From assembly GCF_001579805.1 (NCBI RefSeq), contig NZ_CP014546.1, positions 4,464,001-4,528,000 on the forward strand: a stretch of DNA of 64,000 bases. Direction: 5' to 3'. Position 1 is the stretch's first letter, and every line of letters begins with the position of its first letter. A program made the position numbers and the translations under genes. Source of the DNA: Pseudomonas azotoformans (lineage in GTDB: Bacteria; Pseudomonadota; Gammaproteobacteria; Pseudomonadales; Pseudomonadaceae). Shown in pieces: positions 9,683-17,975 of the stretch. Below the pieces are notes generated by a model. The model was not told where the DNA came from and ran no database searches. It was given only the letters and a program-made list of their open reading frames with translations.

Positions 9683-10426
9683 ATGAAGACTGTACTGATT
9701 ACTGGCTGTTCGTCCGGCTATGGCCTGGAAACTGCCTGTCACTTCCTGGCAAACGGCTGGAAGGTCATCGCGACCATGCGGACGCCCCGTGCGGACCTGC
9801 TTCCCGCCTCGGACAACCTGCGCATCCTGCCGATCGATGTCACCCAGCCCGAGAGCATCGACCGGGCCTTGGAGGCCGCTGGCCCCATCGATGTGCTGGT
9901 GAACAACGCCGGCATCGGTCTGTTCGGTGCATTCGAGGCCACCCCGATGTCCGCGGTGCGGGAGATCTTCGAGACCAACACGTTCGGCGTCATGGCGATG
10001 TGCCGGGCGGTGATTCCGCAGTTCCGCGAACGCGGAGCCGGCACGATCGTCAACGTCACGTCCAGCGTGACGCTGGCCCCGTTCCCGCTGGTGGCCGCTT
10101 ACACGGCCAGCAAGACCGCCATTGAAGGCTTCACGGCATCGCTGGAACATGAACTCAAGGCAGTGGGCGTGCGGGTCAAGCTGGTCGAGCCCGGTTACGG
10201 ACCTTCCACGAGCTTCACCGCCAACGGCCAGCAGCGCATGCAGGGCCTGATCACGAAGCCCTACGAGCACCTCGCCCATGAAGTGTTCGCGGGATTCGGC
10301 CAGCTCTCCGCGGTGACGACCTCGACGGATGTCGCCGAAGGCGTCTGGGATGCCGCCAACGACACCTCCGGCCGCCTGCATTTTCCGGCGGGTGCCGACG
10401 CCGTTGCACTGGCGCGGGCTGGCTGA
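9683..10426 (+). CDS. SDR-family NAD(P)-dependent oxidoreductase
   Basis: A 247-residue classical short-chain dehydrogenase/reductase. It shows the dinucleotide motif TGCSSGYG (residues about 8-15), NNAG near residue 75, catalytic Ser in NVTSSVTL and the YTASK active-site Tyr/Lys near residue 143-147. I chose the ATG at 9683, preceded by GGAGCACGAA, over the GTG at 9653 because it places the Rossmann strand at the N-terminus. It is divergent from the AraC regulator and precedes the efflux genes. AraC-SDR-RND arrangements often handle reactive aldehydes or quinones together with their export, but the substrate is not evident here. Confidence 0.9.
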   Translation: MKTVLITGCSSGYGLETACHFLANGWKVIATMRTPRADLLPASDNLRILPIDVTQPESIDRALEAAGPIDVLVNNAGIGLFGAFEATPMSAVREIFETNTFGVMAMCRAVIPQFRERGAGTIVNVTSSVTLAPFPLVAAYTASKTAIEGFTASLEHELKAVGVRVKLVEPGYGPSTSFTANGQQRMQGLITKPYEHLAHEVFAGFGQLSAVTTSTDVAEGVWDAANDTSGRLHFPAGADAVALARAG

Positions 10427-10469
10427 CGGCGAGCGCCGCCGCGACTCGCCCGCTCACGAGGATCTTTTC

Positions 10470-11720
10470 ATGGTCATGCAAATCCGCTCCCGCAACTTTT
10501 CGCGATCAACATCGGTCCTCGGCAGTGCGAGTGTGCTCGCCTTGAGCCTGGCCGTACTGGCCGGCTGCAGCGACCAGGCCGCAGAGAACGCCGGGTGTCA
10601 GCGTGGCGCTCGTGCCGGTCAGGACGATTAGTCGTGGGACGAGTTCAGTGGCCGCGTCGAGGCCATCGAGCGCGTCGATCTACGCCTGCGTGTGTCCGGC
10701 TACATCCATCGGTTCAACTACACCGAAGGCCAGGAAGCGAAGAAGGGCGATGTGCTCTTCACTATCGACGCGCGCAGCTACCATGCCGAGTTGGAGCGCG
10801 CGGAGGCCGAACTGGCACGCGCGCGCACCCAGGCCGAACTGAACCACAGCGAGGCCACGCGCGCCAAGATCCTGGCCGAAGTGCAGGCGCTATCGACGGA
10901 AGTGTACGAACAGCGCCGCGCCAACGCCGATCAGGCGCAGGCCAACGTCGCGGCCGCGCAGGCGGCGGTGGAAAGTTCACGCCTCAACCTGGAATGGACC
11001 CAGGTGCGTGCGCACATCGATGGCCGCTCTGGCCGCGCGCTGGTCACCACGGGCAACCTAGTGACTGCCGGTGATGCCGCCAGCGTGCTGACCACGGTGG
11101 TCTCGCTGAACAAGGTGCATGTGCCCTTCGACGCCGACGAGCGTGCTTTCCTGCGCTACGCCGAGATGGCCCGTAAGGGCGAGCGTCCAAGTGAACGCGA
11201 CGGGAAGCTGCTGGTGCAGGTTGCGCTGGCCAACGAGGCCGGTTTTCCGCACGCCGGCACGGTGGACTTCCTGGACAACCAGGTCGATCGCCGCAACGGC
11301 ACCATTCTCGCCCGTGCCGTGCTGGACAATGCTGACCGCCGCTTCACACCTGGTCTGTATGCGCGCGTGCGCCTGCTGGGCAGTGGCGAGTTCGAGGCAG
11401 CGCTGATCGACGACAAGGCCGTGCTGACCGACCAGGACCGAAAGTACGTCTACGTGGTCGATGCGGACGGCAAAGCACAGCGCCGTGACGTGCAGGTGGG
11501 CCGGATGGCCGACGGCTTGCGCGTCGTGAAAAAGGGGCTGGCCGCCGGCGACCGGGTGATCGTCAGCGGTGTGCAGAGGGTGTTCATGCCGGGCATGCCC
11601 GTTACGCCCACCCTGGTCGCGATGGATCAGAAGGCATTCGTGCCTGGCGCGGCGGACAAGCCCGAGCTGGCGATTACGGAAGCCTCCACGGCCCCGGCAA
11701 AAGTCGACACCTCCAACTAA
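10470..11720 (+). pseudogene. RND efflux periplasmic adaptor, double-frameshifted
   Basis: The 5' part encodes a lipoprotein signal (SVLALSLAVLAGCSD) and the 3' part, in the same frame, a normal MexE/AcrA-type adaptor: DEFSGRV, the biotinyl-lipoyl-like SGYIHRF, a coiled-coil hairpin (residues about 100-170) and the beta-barrel with GLYARVRL. Between them a TAG stop at 10629-10631 interrupts the frame. The expected family residues (GVSVALVPVRTISR) are read in another frame from about 10592 to 10634, so one extra base and then one missing base explain the defect; the net frame is restored but about 13 codons and a stop lie between. Translation could only resume from internal codons without a signal peptide. 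It should be non-functional unless the assembly is wrong here. Confidence 0.8.
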
Positions 11721-11805
11721 AAGCCATCTATCCCCCTGTGTCGTGCCTTCACCTGCCGCTTCGCCAGCAGGTCGGGGCAACTCGTCCCAAACTCAGGGAT
11801 ACACC

Positions 11806-13270
11806 TTGGACTTTTCCAAAATCTTCATAGAACGGCCGATCTTCGCCACGGTGCTATCGATTGTGATTTTCGCCGCTGGCTTGATCGCCATCCTTTTGCT
11901 GCCGATCAGCGAATACCCGGAAGTCGTACCGCCCTCGGTGGTCGTGCGAACGGTCTATCCGGGCGCCAACCCGAAGGTGATTGCCGAAACCGTCGCCACA
12001 CCGCTGGAAGAAGCCATCAGCGGTGTCGAGGACATGATGTACTACAAGTCCGTTGCCGGTTCCGATGGCGTGCTGCAACTGACCGTGACCTTCCGTCCGG
12101 GCACCAACCCGGACGAAGCCGCGGTACGCGTGCAGAACCGGGTCGCGCAGGCACAGGCCCGCTTGCCAGAAGATGTGCGCCGGCAGGGTGTGACCACGCA
12201 AAAGCAATCGCCGGTCTTCCTGATGGTGGTGCACCTGACCTCCGAAGATGGCAGGCATGATTCGCTGTACCTGCGCAACTACATGCGCCTGCACATCCGA
12301 GACCGACTCGCCAAGATCCCTGGCGTGGGCGATGTCCAACTGTTTGGCAGTGGCGACTACGCCATGCGGCTATGGTTGGACCCCGACAAGGTCGCCGCGT
12401 GCGACATGACTGCCGGTGACGTGCTGCGCGCGGTTCGCGAGCAGAACGTGCAGGTCTCCGCGGGCCAGTTGGGTGCCGAACCCATGCCCAATGGCCGCGA
12501 TTTTCTGCTGCCGATCAATGCCAAGGGTCGCCTGGAAACCGTGGAGGAATTCGGCGACATCGTGCTCAGGACCGGCGCCAACGGCCAGCTCGTGCGCCTG
12601 GCTGATGTTGCGCGTATCGAGCTTGCGGCCGGAAGCTATGCGATGCGCGCTCGCCTGGATGGCATGAATGCCGCCGGCGTGGGCATCTTTCAGGCACCGG
12701 GCGCCAACGCACTGGAAATTCGCGATGCGGTGGTGGAGCAGATGGAGCAGATCCGCCAGACTCTACCGCCTGGGCTGAAGGTCAGCTCGGTGTATGACAC
12801 GACGGTTTTCGTGCGCGACTCGATCAGCGTGGTGATTACGACGCTGCTCGAAGCGACCTTGCTGGTAGTGCTGGTGGTGATCCTGTTCCTCCAGACTTGG
12901 CGTGCCTCAATCATTCCTTTGCTGGCGGTGCCAGTCTCGCTTCGCGGTGCTGTTGCTGTTGGGTTATTCCATCAACACATTGACACTGTTCGGCTTGGTG
13001 CTGGCGATAGGCATCGTGGTGGGCGACGCCATCGTGGTGGTGGAAAACGTCGAGCGCCACATCGAGCACGGCGCCACACCGCTGGAAGCGGTACACCTGT
13101 CCATGAAAGAGGTGTCTGGCCCGCGTGTGGGGAACGACTTTAAAGGTCAAATGCACGAGCTGGTGCATGAGGCCGACACGTTGAGCTCTGTGCTCGCAGA
13201 GCAAGAGGCAGCCAAGGCGGCGCGGAAAAAATTCAGGTATGTGGAGGTGGTATCGGTCAAGTCGATGTAA
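11806..13270 (+). pseudogene. RND efflux permease, frameshifted and truncated, fused to an unrelated tail
   Basis: A MexF-type inner-membrane pump remnant starting at TTG 11806 after an AGGGA site (LDFSKIFIERPIFATVLSIVIF). About 378 codons are intact, through TM2 at [11 protein letters not shown]. At 12940/12941 the frame changes; roughly 11 bases are missing compared with the family, losing VGT. The second frame continues [39 protein letters not shown] and stops matching after MKEVSGP near 13126. The remaining codons to 13270 ([17 protein letters not shown]...) are a foreign tail of unknown origin. Family length is about 1050 residues, so more than half is gone. The proton-relay pair normally Asp-Asp in this motif is Gly-Asp here. 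Confidence 0.85.
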
Positions 13271-13639
13271 CTGCGTATCGCCGTATCGTTAAAAATCTGC
13301 CCGGTGTGATCGAGGCGGATTTTAGGTGCCAGGGTTGCGATTGTTACCTCATGCGGCTGGAGAAAGGAGATCACGCTGACGCGCTTTAAGATTGTGGCCG
13401 CTGCCAGCGTCTTAGCGCTGACAGGATGACGGATCTCAAGCGAATGGTGAGCCACCGCCATTGCAGCGGCGGCCGTCTCTTTTTTTGATCGGTCGCATCC
13501 TGCTTGAAGCGCGTCGGGTGAAGGCACAAGGCGAGCGTCTGCTAGCGGGCGGCCAGGCGATGAACCGCCAGCATTCGACACGCACTCAAACTCAAACCGA
13601 CCCGCGCGCAGTGCGCGCGTCGGTATGTGTACCCAGCAA
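13271..13639. other. Gap between pump remnant and integrase
   Basis: No gene is supported. It probably holds the left junction of the accessory region, since the RND sequence breaks off at about 13126. Near 13596-13622 there is a GC-rich bulged hairpin (CCGACCCGCGCGC / GCGCGCGTCGG). Confidence 0.5.
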
Positions 13640-13654
13640 CTAAGTTGGCTGGGT
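13631..13654 (-). terminator. Hairpin at the integrase stop
   Basis: ACCCAGCAAC pairs with GTTGGCTGGGT around a 3-base loop, with one bulged G. It covers the integrase stop codon (13640-13642 on the plus strand, TAG on the minus). There is no clear T-run, so it may act as a weak terminator or mRNA-end stabiliser. Confidence 0.4.
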
Positions 13655-14791
13655 AGCTTCGTTTGCCCCAGCGTGCATATCCTCCGGTGTTTTTTCGTCA
13701 TCAACGGTCGATGATTTAAGTAGAGTTGTGGCTCGACTTTCGAGCAGTGCACCGGCTTGAAAGTAGCCCATGACCGTACTCACGCTGCGGTGCTCGGTCA
13801 TCGCCATGACTTCACCCAGTGGCACCCCCTGACGGCCGGCCTCGGTCACGAACCCTGAGCGCAAACTGTGCGCCGCCCAGTCGCCCTCCAAACCCGCGAG
13901 TTTTGCACGACGTTGAACGATGCGGGCCACCTGGTCAGCTGATAAGGCTGCCGTGCCCACGTTGTCACCCCTATACAGGCGCCGAAACAGCGGTCCCGAC
14001 TCGGCAGGCGCAGCCTTCAGCCATTCGGTCAACGCTTGAGCGGCGGGGCCGCGCAACGGTTTTTCACGACGGGTGCCGCCGGTGTCGGTCTTGGTGGTGC
14101 CTAAGGCATACAGCCAGGTGTCAGCATCCAGGCGACGCAGATCGCTGATCTGCAAACCAACCACCTCGGAACGCCGTCGGCCACCCCCACTCCAGGCTAA
14201 TAGGAGCAGGGCGCGGTCACGCTTCCCGCGCACGCCATCGGTGCAGGTGGCCAATAGTGCCCGCAGCGGCTCAAGCACGATCGCGGTTTTCTTGCTCACG
14301 CTGACACCCTGGCGCGACTGGGCCTTGCGTGCGTCGCGCAGCAGGGTTTTCAGGGCTGGTGCTTCGGTGGGTCTGTCCCAGCCCTGCACGCGGTGCCATT
14401 TGCCGAGCACCGAAAGGCGATGACTGACCGTGTTATAGGCCAGCGCCCCTAATCCGGCCTTGACCCGTGCGGCCACCAAGGCGGCATCGATCGCTGGCGG
14501 TAGCAGGTGCGCCCATGTGCCGTCGCCTAGCGGTCGGGCCAGGTGATCCAGGACGAACTGTACCGCCATTGTTGCCGGCAGAGGGGCGTCGCCCAGCGTC
14601 TGGCCATAGCGCAGTTGCAGCCAGGCGGACCAATAGGCGAGGGCGCTGCGATAGCTGCGCACGGTGTTGGCTGCCGTGCCGGCGGCGATAAACGCCGCGG
14701 CTGCGTGCTGCGCGTTCATGGCCTGGGAATGCGGATCCAGTGGGTGTTCGTCGACTAGGGTTAACTGATCTGTAATATTTAATACGTTCAA
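13640..14791 (-). CDS. Tyrosine-type site-specific recombinase (integrase)
   Basis: A 383-residue tyrosine recombinase. The N-terminal SAM-like core-binding domain (residues about 30-150) contains TVRSYRSALAYWSAWLQLRYG; the catalytic domain carries Arg206 (GRRRSEV), His308-x-x-Arg311 (HSLRSGF), His334 (TEHRS) and the nucleophile Tyr343 (MGYFQAG). All catalytic residues are present. The start at 14791 is a TTG inside a perfect palindrome; an internal ATG at residue 25 is the alternative. It is divergent from a KfrA-like gene, a pairing repeated in many Pseudomonas islands. No tRNA or att repeat was recognised beside it, so I cannot say which DNA it mobilises. Confidence 0.9.
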   Translation of the reverse strand: MNVLNITDQLTLVDEHPLDPHSQAMNAQHAAAAFIAAGTAANTVRSYRSALAYWSAWLQLRYGQTLGDAPLPATMAVQFVLDHLARPLGDGTWAHLLPPAIDAALVAARVKAGLGALAYNTVSHRLSVLGKWHRVQGWDRPTEAPALKTLLRDARKAQSRQGVSVSKKTAIVLEPLRALLATCTDGVRGKRDRALLLLAWSGGGRRRSEVVGLQISDLRRLDADTWLYALGTTKTDTGGTRREKPLRGPAAQALTEWLKAAPAESGPLFRRLYRGDNVGTAALSADQVARIVQRRAKLAGLEGDWAAHSLRSGFVTEAGRQGVPLGEVMAMTEHRSVSTVMGYFQAGALLESRATTLLKSSTVDDEKTPEDMHAGANEATQPT

Positions 14792-14796
14792 CGTAT
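14782..14796. promoter_or_regulatory. Perfect 15-base palindrome at the integrase start
   Basis: ATACGTT-C-AACGTAT overlaps the integrase start codon and lies about 75 bases upstream of the divergent KfrA-like gene, in an AT-rich stretch. KfrA proteins are known autorepressors that bind palindromes in their own promoter region, so this is a good operator candidate for either gene. Inference only. Confidence 0.5.
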
Positions 14797-14869
14797 GATA
14801 ATTCCATTATTCAGAAAATAACGTCGGATAAAATTTAATTATCAGACCTAATATACGCCGAGGTGAGCC

Positions 14870-15742
14870 ATGGCAGTAGGGGTGCCGGAAAACGACGTGT
14901 TTGCCGCCGCGGATGCAGTGTTGGCCCGCGGTGAGCGGCCGACGGTCGAACGTGTGCGTCTGGAACTGGGTCGAGGTAGCCCGGCGCGAGTCGGCGGGCT
15001 ACTGGATATTTGGTGGGCGCGTTTGGCCGAACGCCTGAATGGGCAAACGCGACTGCCGACATTACCCGGTGAAGTGTCACAAGCCTTTGTTGCCGTGTGG
15101 CAACAGGCGATCCATTTGGCACAGGCCGTGGCTGAGCAGGCGTTGTCCGAACAGCGTCAGGTTTTGGTCGCCGAACGCGAACGAGTCGCCTCCGTCGAGG
15201 ACCGGGCTCGTCAGGACGCCGCGCTCGTTCGGCAACATGCGATGGCCGCCCAGGCAGCACAGCAAGTCAGCGAGACTCGTTTGGCGGACCTGGAGCTGCT
15301 TCTGGAACAGCGTTCGACGCAGATTCAAGACCTGCAGCAGCAGCGCGACAGCCTGCTGCGGGACTGTGGTGACGCGCGGCAGCACAGCCACACCTTGCAG
15401 CAGGAGCTGCTGGAGTTGCGACTCAAGGTCGAGCAGGAACGCGTCGCGCAGGAGAGCTACCTGCGCGGGGTCGAGGATCGTGCGCATCGTGAAGTCGATC
15501 GTGCCCGGGAAGAGAGCAAGCGCATGGCCGCCCAAGTGAAGGAAGCAGGCAACCAACTGGAGCAGTTGCAGCAAAGGATTGAAGGTGCGCAGGCCGCGCT
15601 GGGTCAAGCCCTGCAGAACGCCGCAGCACAGCAGGCGCGTGGCGATACGCTGGAGCAGCAGTTAGTGCAACTGCGCTCACCACCGGCCAGCGAGCGCAAG
15701 ACACGCGCGAGGAAACAGCCCGTGCCCAAGCCAGCGAAATAA
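14870..15742 (+). CDS. KfrA-like DNA-binding coiled-coil protein
   Basis: A 290-residue protein with an N-terminal KfrA_N-type DNA-binding region (residues about 1-60: NDVFAAADAVLARGERPTVERVRLELGRGSPARV) followed by a long Gln/Glu/Arg-rich coiled coil (about 75-270) and a basic tail (RKTRARKQPVPKPAK). KfrA of IncP plasmids is a transcriptional autorepressor that also forms filamentous assemblies and aids plasmid maintenance. The start ATG follows AGGTGAGCC. It is divergent from the integrase, so it probably regulates or assists the recombinase or the island DNA. Chromosomal versions of this size beside integrases are common. Confidence 0.8.
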   Translation: MAVGVPENDVFAAADAVLARGERPTVERVRLELGRGSPARVGGLLDIWWARLAERLNGQTRLPTLPGEVSQAFVAVWQQAIHLAQAVAEQALSEQRQVLVAERERVASVEDRARQDAALVRQHAMAAQAAQQVSETRLADLELLLEQRSTQIQDLQQQRDSLLRDCGDARQHSHTLQQELLELRLKVEQERVAQESYLRGVEDRAHREVDRAREESKRMAAQVKEAGNQLEQLQQRIEGAQAALGQALQNAAAQQARGDTLEQQLVQLRSPPASERKTRARKQPVPKPAK

Positions 15743-15818
15743 GCACGCAAGGCTACATATTCAGCATACGGCGCTCTAGCTTAAACGGTTGGGAATGACA
15801 CAACGCAAGGAATGTAAG

Positions 15819-16223
15819 ATGGATGAATTGGGTTTCGCTAATGACCGGCCAATCAAGGCTGCCGAGCAGGATCTGCTGGGACGATCAGCTTTTGCTAAAA
15901 ACCTCGCGGCGGCGATTGTCGGTTGGAAAAACCAAGAGAGCCTGGTCATTGCCCTGACGGGGCTATGGGGCAGCGGCAAGAGTTCGATCAAGAATCTGGC
16001 CATTCAGGAGTTAATTGCCACCCCACGGCTTGAGGTCATCGAGCACAACCTTTCAATGCGGTGGACAAGGAATGTTTGAACGGTTGGTAGGGGCGAGGTG
16101 GACAGACTGTCCGTGCGCAGTTCACAGAGCACTGGCAGTTTTAAGGGCCCGCCTCGCCACTCAAGGCATGCTCGGAGCATCCATTCCATTCATGGCGAGT
16201 AGACTAATTGCCGACCTGCTCTA
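15819..16223 (+). pseudogene. KAP-family P-loop NTPase, degraded
   Basis: From ATG 15819 the frame encodes the typical start of a KAP P-loop NTPase: DRPIKAAEQDLLGRSAFAKNLAAAI and Walker A TGLWGSGKSS, then LEVIEHN, where the family has the strand before FNPW. The frame then shifts near 16045 and ends at 16079. The next frame continues with family-like residues (FQCGGQGMFERLVGARW) up to about 16223 and stops. Walker B and the membrane segments inserted in KAP domains are missing. KAP NTPases are often found in defence loci, but this copy is dead. It ends head-to-head against the MBL/E2-E1-JAB operon on the other strand. Confidence 0.7.
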
Positions 16224-16226
16224 AGG

Positions 16227-17129
16227 TTAAAAGTTAAGTGTGCCGATATAATAGTCACGATCTCGAACACCGAAATCTCCGTCCGGTTTCCTCTCATCAG
16301 TGAGCCAATCGCGCTTGCCATACGTCTCCCAGGAGGCGTAGCAATGAACTTTACGCCCCTCAGGGATGAAAGTAATATCGCCCGCTTTGTTTTGGGTGAT
16401 TTTTTTATAGCCTTGATAGTAGGTTAGATGCCGGCTGCGTGCCTCACCGATTACAATGATCTTGGGTTTCAATTTCTCCAACCATTTCCCAGGGAGTTTT
16501 CCCGATTCCCGTCCGTGGTGTGGGGCGAATACAATCGTCGTTTCAGGGAGTTCGATATGATCAAATATCTTCTCCATAAAGTCCGTTTCCAAGTCGCCAA
16601 GCCAGAGGAAGCTCGGGCCGTTCTTTATCGCGTATCGGACAACCAGCGAGGTGTTGTTGAACGCTTTTCCGTCTGTAGAGGCCTGGAGGGCCGCTTGAAA
16701 ATCCTCATTGTTAAGATCAGGCCACAGAAATTTTAACCCGGAGGCGTCTCGTTCATCATCGCCTACGTTGATCCATTTTCGGTTACAGTCCTTATACACA
16801 TAAAAAGCTTTGCTCCCGTCTCGAAGCTTTTTATAATATTTAAATGACTCCGACTCATCTGGTTTATTAGCGTCATTTCTCACGACATAGAAGTTTTGTA
16901 TGGGCATCCTTGCGTCAAGATGCTCAATACCTTGCAGATGGTCTTCATCAGGGTGTGTGGAAATGAAACGTGTGATGCCCTTGCCTCGGGACTCCTGAAT
17001 GAGTTCGTCGACTAGCCATTCTTTGTGCTCGCCGAAGAGCTGGCAGTCTATAACGGTGAAGCTATCACTGTCGTGTTTAATATAAAACATATCGCCGTTG
17101 CCGACAGTAAAAGATCGGATCATCGCCAT
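16227..17129 (-). CDS. MBL-fold metallohydrolase (ComEC-like), last gene of the E2-E1-JAB operon
   Basis: A 300-residue metallo-beta-lactamase fold protein. The metal motif HPDEDH is at residues 59-64 (HxxxDH type), Asp179 in LWLGDLE and His204-His205 in APHHG complete the likely two-metal site. The N-terminus IRSFTVGNGDMFYI and the motif order match the hydrolase domain seen in ComEC and in stand-alone MBL proteins of conflict systems. No signal peptide, so cytoplasmic. The ATG at 17129, preceded by AAGG and eight bases after the stop of the membrane gene, is preferred over upstream starts that overlap it. Such enzymes cleave phosphodiesters, nucleotides or other esters; here the substrate is unknown. 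Only the first strand and the metal motifs resemble the larger MBL protein at the head of the operon. Confidence 0.85.
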   Translation of the reverse strand: MAMIRSFTVGNGDMFYIKHDSDSFTVIDCQLFGEHKEWLVDELIQESRGKGITRFISTHPDEDHLQGIEHLDARMPIQNFYVVRNDANKPDESESFKYYKKLRDGSKAFYVYKDCNRKWINVGDDERDASGLKFLWPDLNNEDFQAALQASTDGKAFNNTSLVVRYAIKNGPSFLWLGDLETDFMEKIFDHIELPETTIVFAPHHGRESGKLPGKWLEKLKPKIIVIGEARSRHLTYYQGYKKITQNKAGDITFIPEGRKVHCYASWETYGKRDWLTDERKPDGDFGVRDRDYYIGTLNF

Positions 17130-17137
17130 AACGGACC

Positions 17138-17884
17138 TTACTTGGTTGTGTTGGGTTTGTGGGCGCGAATCAGTGCTTCGCAACTTAGGATTAGCTGGCG
17201 GCCATAGGCTCTAGATGCTTCTATAACTGCTGATTTGTTAACTGCGATCATCAGGTAGGCGGAATGCAAGATAACAGCGGCTACGGTCAAATAAATTTTT
17301 TCACCCATATTTGGGAGGGAGACGAAGTAAATTGGCTCGAGGTGCAAGATTCCAACGCAGAGAAGCAAAACAACCAGATTGCATACGAGAGCGGTCGGCT
17401 TGAGGCCTGTGAGGTTTCGGCGGAAACCGTATGTAATATTCTCGCTGAAGAGCAGTGGATAAGTGGTGTGATCGCGTGTTTCTTCGCGTAACCAGGCGTT
17501 TGCAGATCGATAGAAGTCGGTCGAACGCTGCGGGAAATTTGTCTCATCCTCTGGCGTAGGGGCGGGTAGCATCAACTGATTGGCGATGAAGTTACGATAC
17601 CGATCCTTCGAACCTTCCGGTACATCTGGATTTCCCCGGTGCCATTGGTTTGGGGTTTCGCCTGTCCCCAGACGCTCTTGGAGTTTCTTCCCTTTGTGTC
17701 TAGCCATGTCGGCGAAGGCGAAAACAAGTACCAGGCCCATGCCGGCTGCGATCACTTGAGAGAGCGCGAGGTGATCCCAGGGCACAAGCATGAACAAAAG
17801 AACTAGGGTAGGTAAGCCTGATATCAGAGCTGGGAAGACACGTGCCTTTAGGCTGTATGTGTCGAATTGGCTAAAAATTTCCAT
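17138..17884 (-). CDS. Four-helix membrane protein, candidate effector
   Basis: A 248-residue protein with two hydrophobic segments near the N-terminus (about 17-34 and 41-60), a polar central domain of roughly 100 residues, and two more segments (about 163-183 and 197-215). This 2+2 layout with a soluble middle is what is described for the SMODS-associated 4TM (S-4TM) effectors of nucleotide-linked conflict systems, but I cannot confirm family membership by eye. It lies 91 bases after the E2-E1-JAB gene and eight bases before the small MBL gene, so it is in the same transcription unit. A pore-forming or membrane-disrupting role is plausible. Confidence 0.7.
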   Translation of the reverse strand: MEIFSQFDTYSLKARVFPALISGLPTLVLLFMLVPWDHLALSQVIAAGMGLVLVFAFADMARHKGKKLQERLGTGETPNQWHRGNPDVPEGSKDRYRNFIANQLMLPAPTPEDETNFPQRSTDFYRSANAWLREETRDHTTYPLLFSENITYGFRRNLTGLKPTALVCNLVVLLLCVGILHLEPIYFVSLPNMGEKIYLTVAAVILHSAYLMIAVNKSAVIEASRAYGRQLILSCEALIRAHKPNTTK

Positions 17885-17975
17885 TTATCCATCCGTGACT
17901 GTCACGTAGCGTAAAAAACCGCCTCCCACTACACCAAAGAAGGAGATTTATATTTGAACTATCACGTGACGGCTA

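Noticed and set aside
13147..13752. Minus-strand frame of 201 codons overlapping the integrase end
   Set aside because: No ribosome site, low-complexity composition and antisense to the RND tail; overlaps the integrase.
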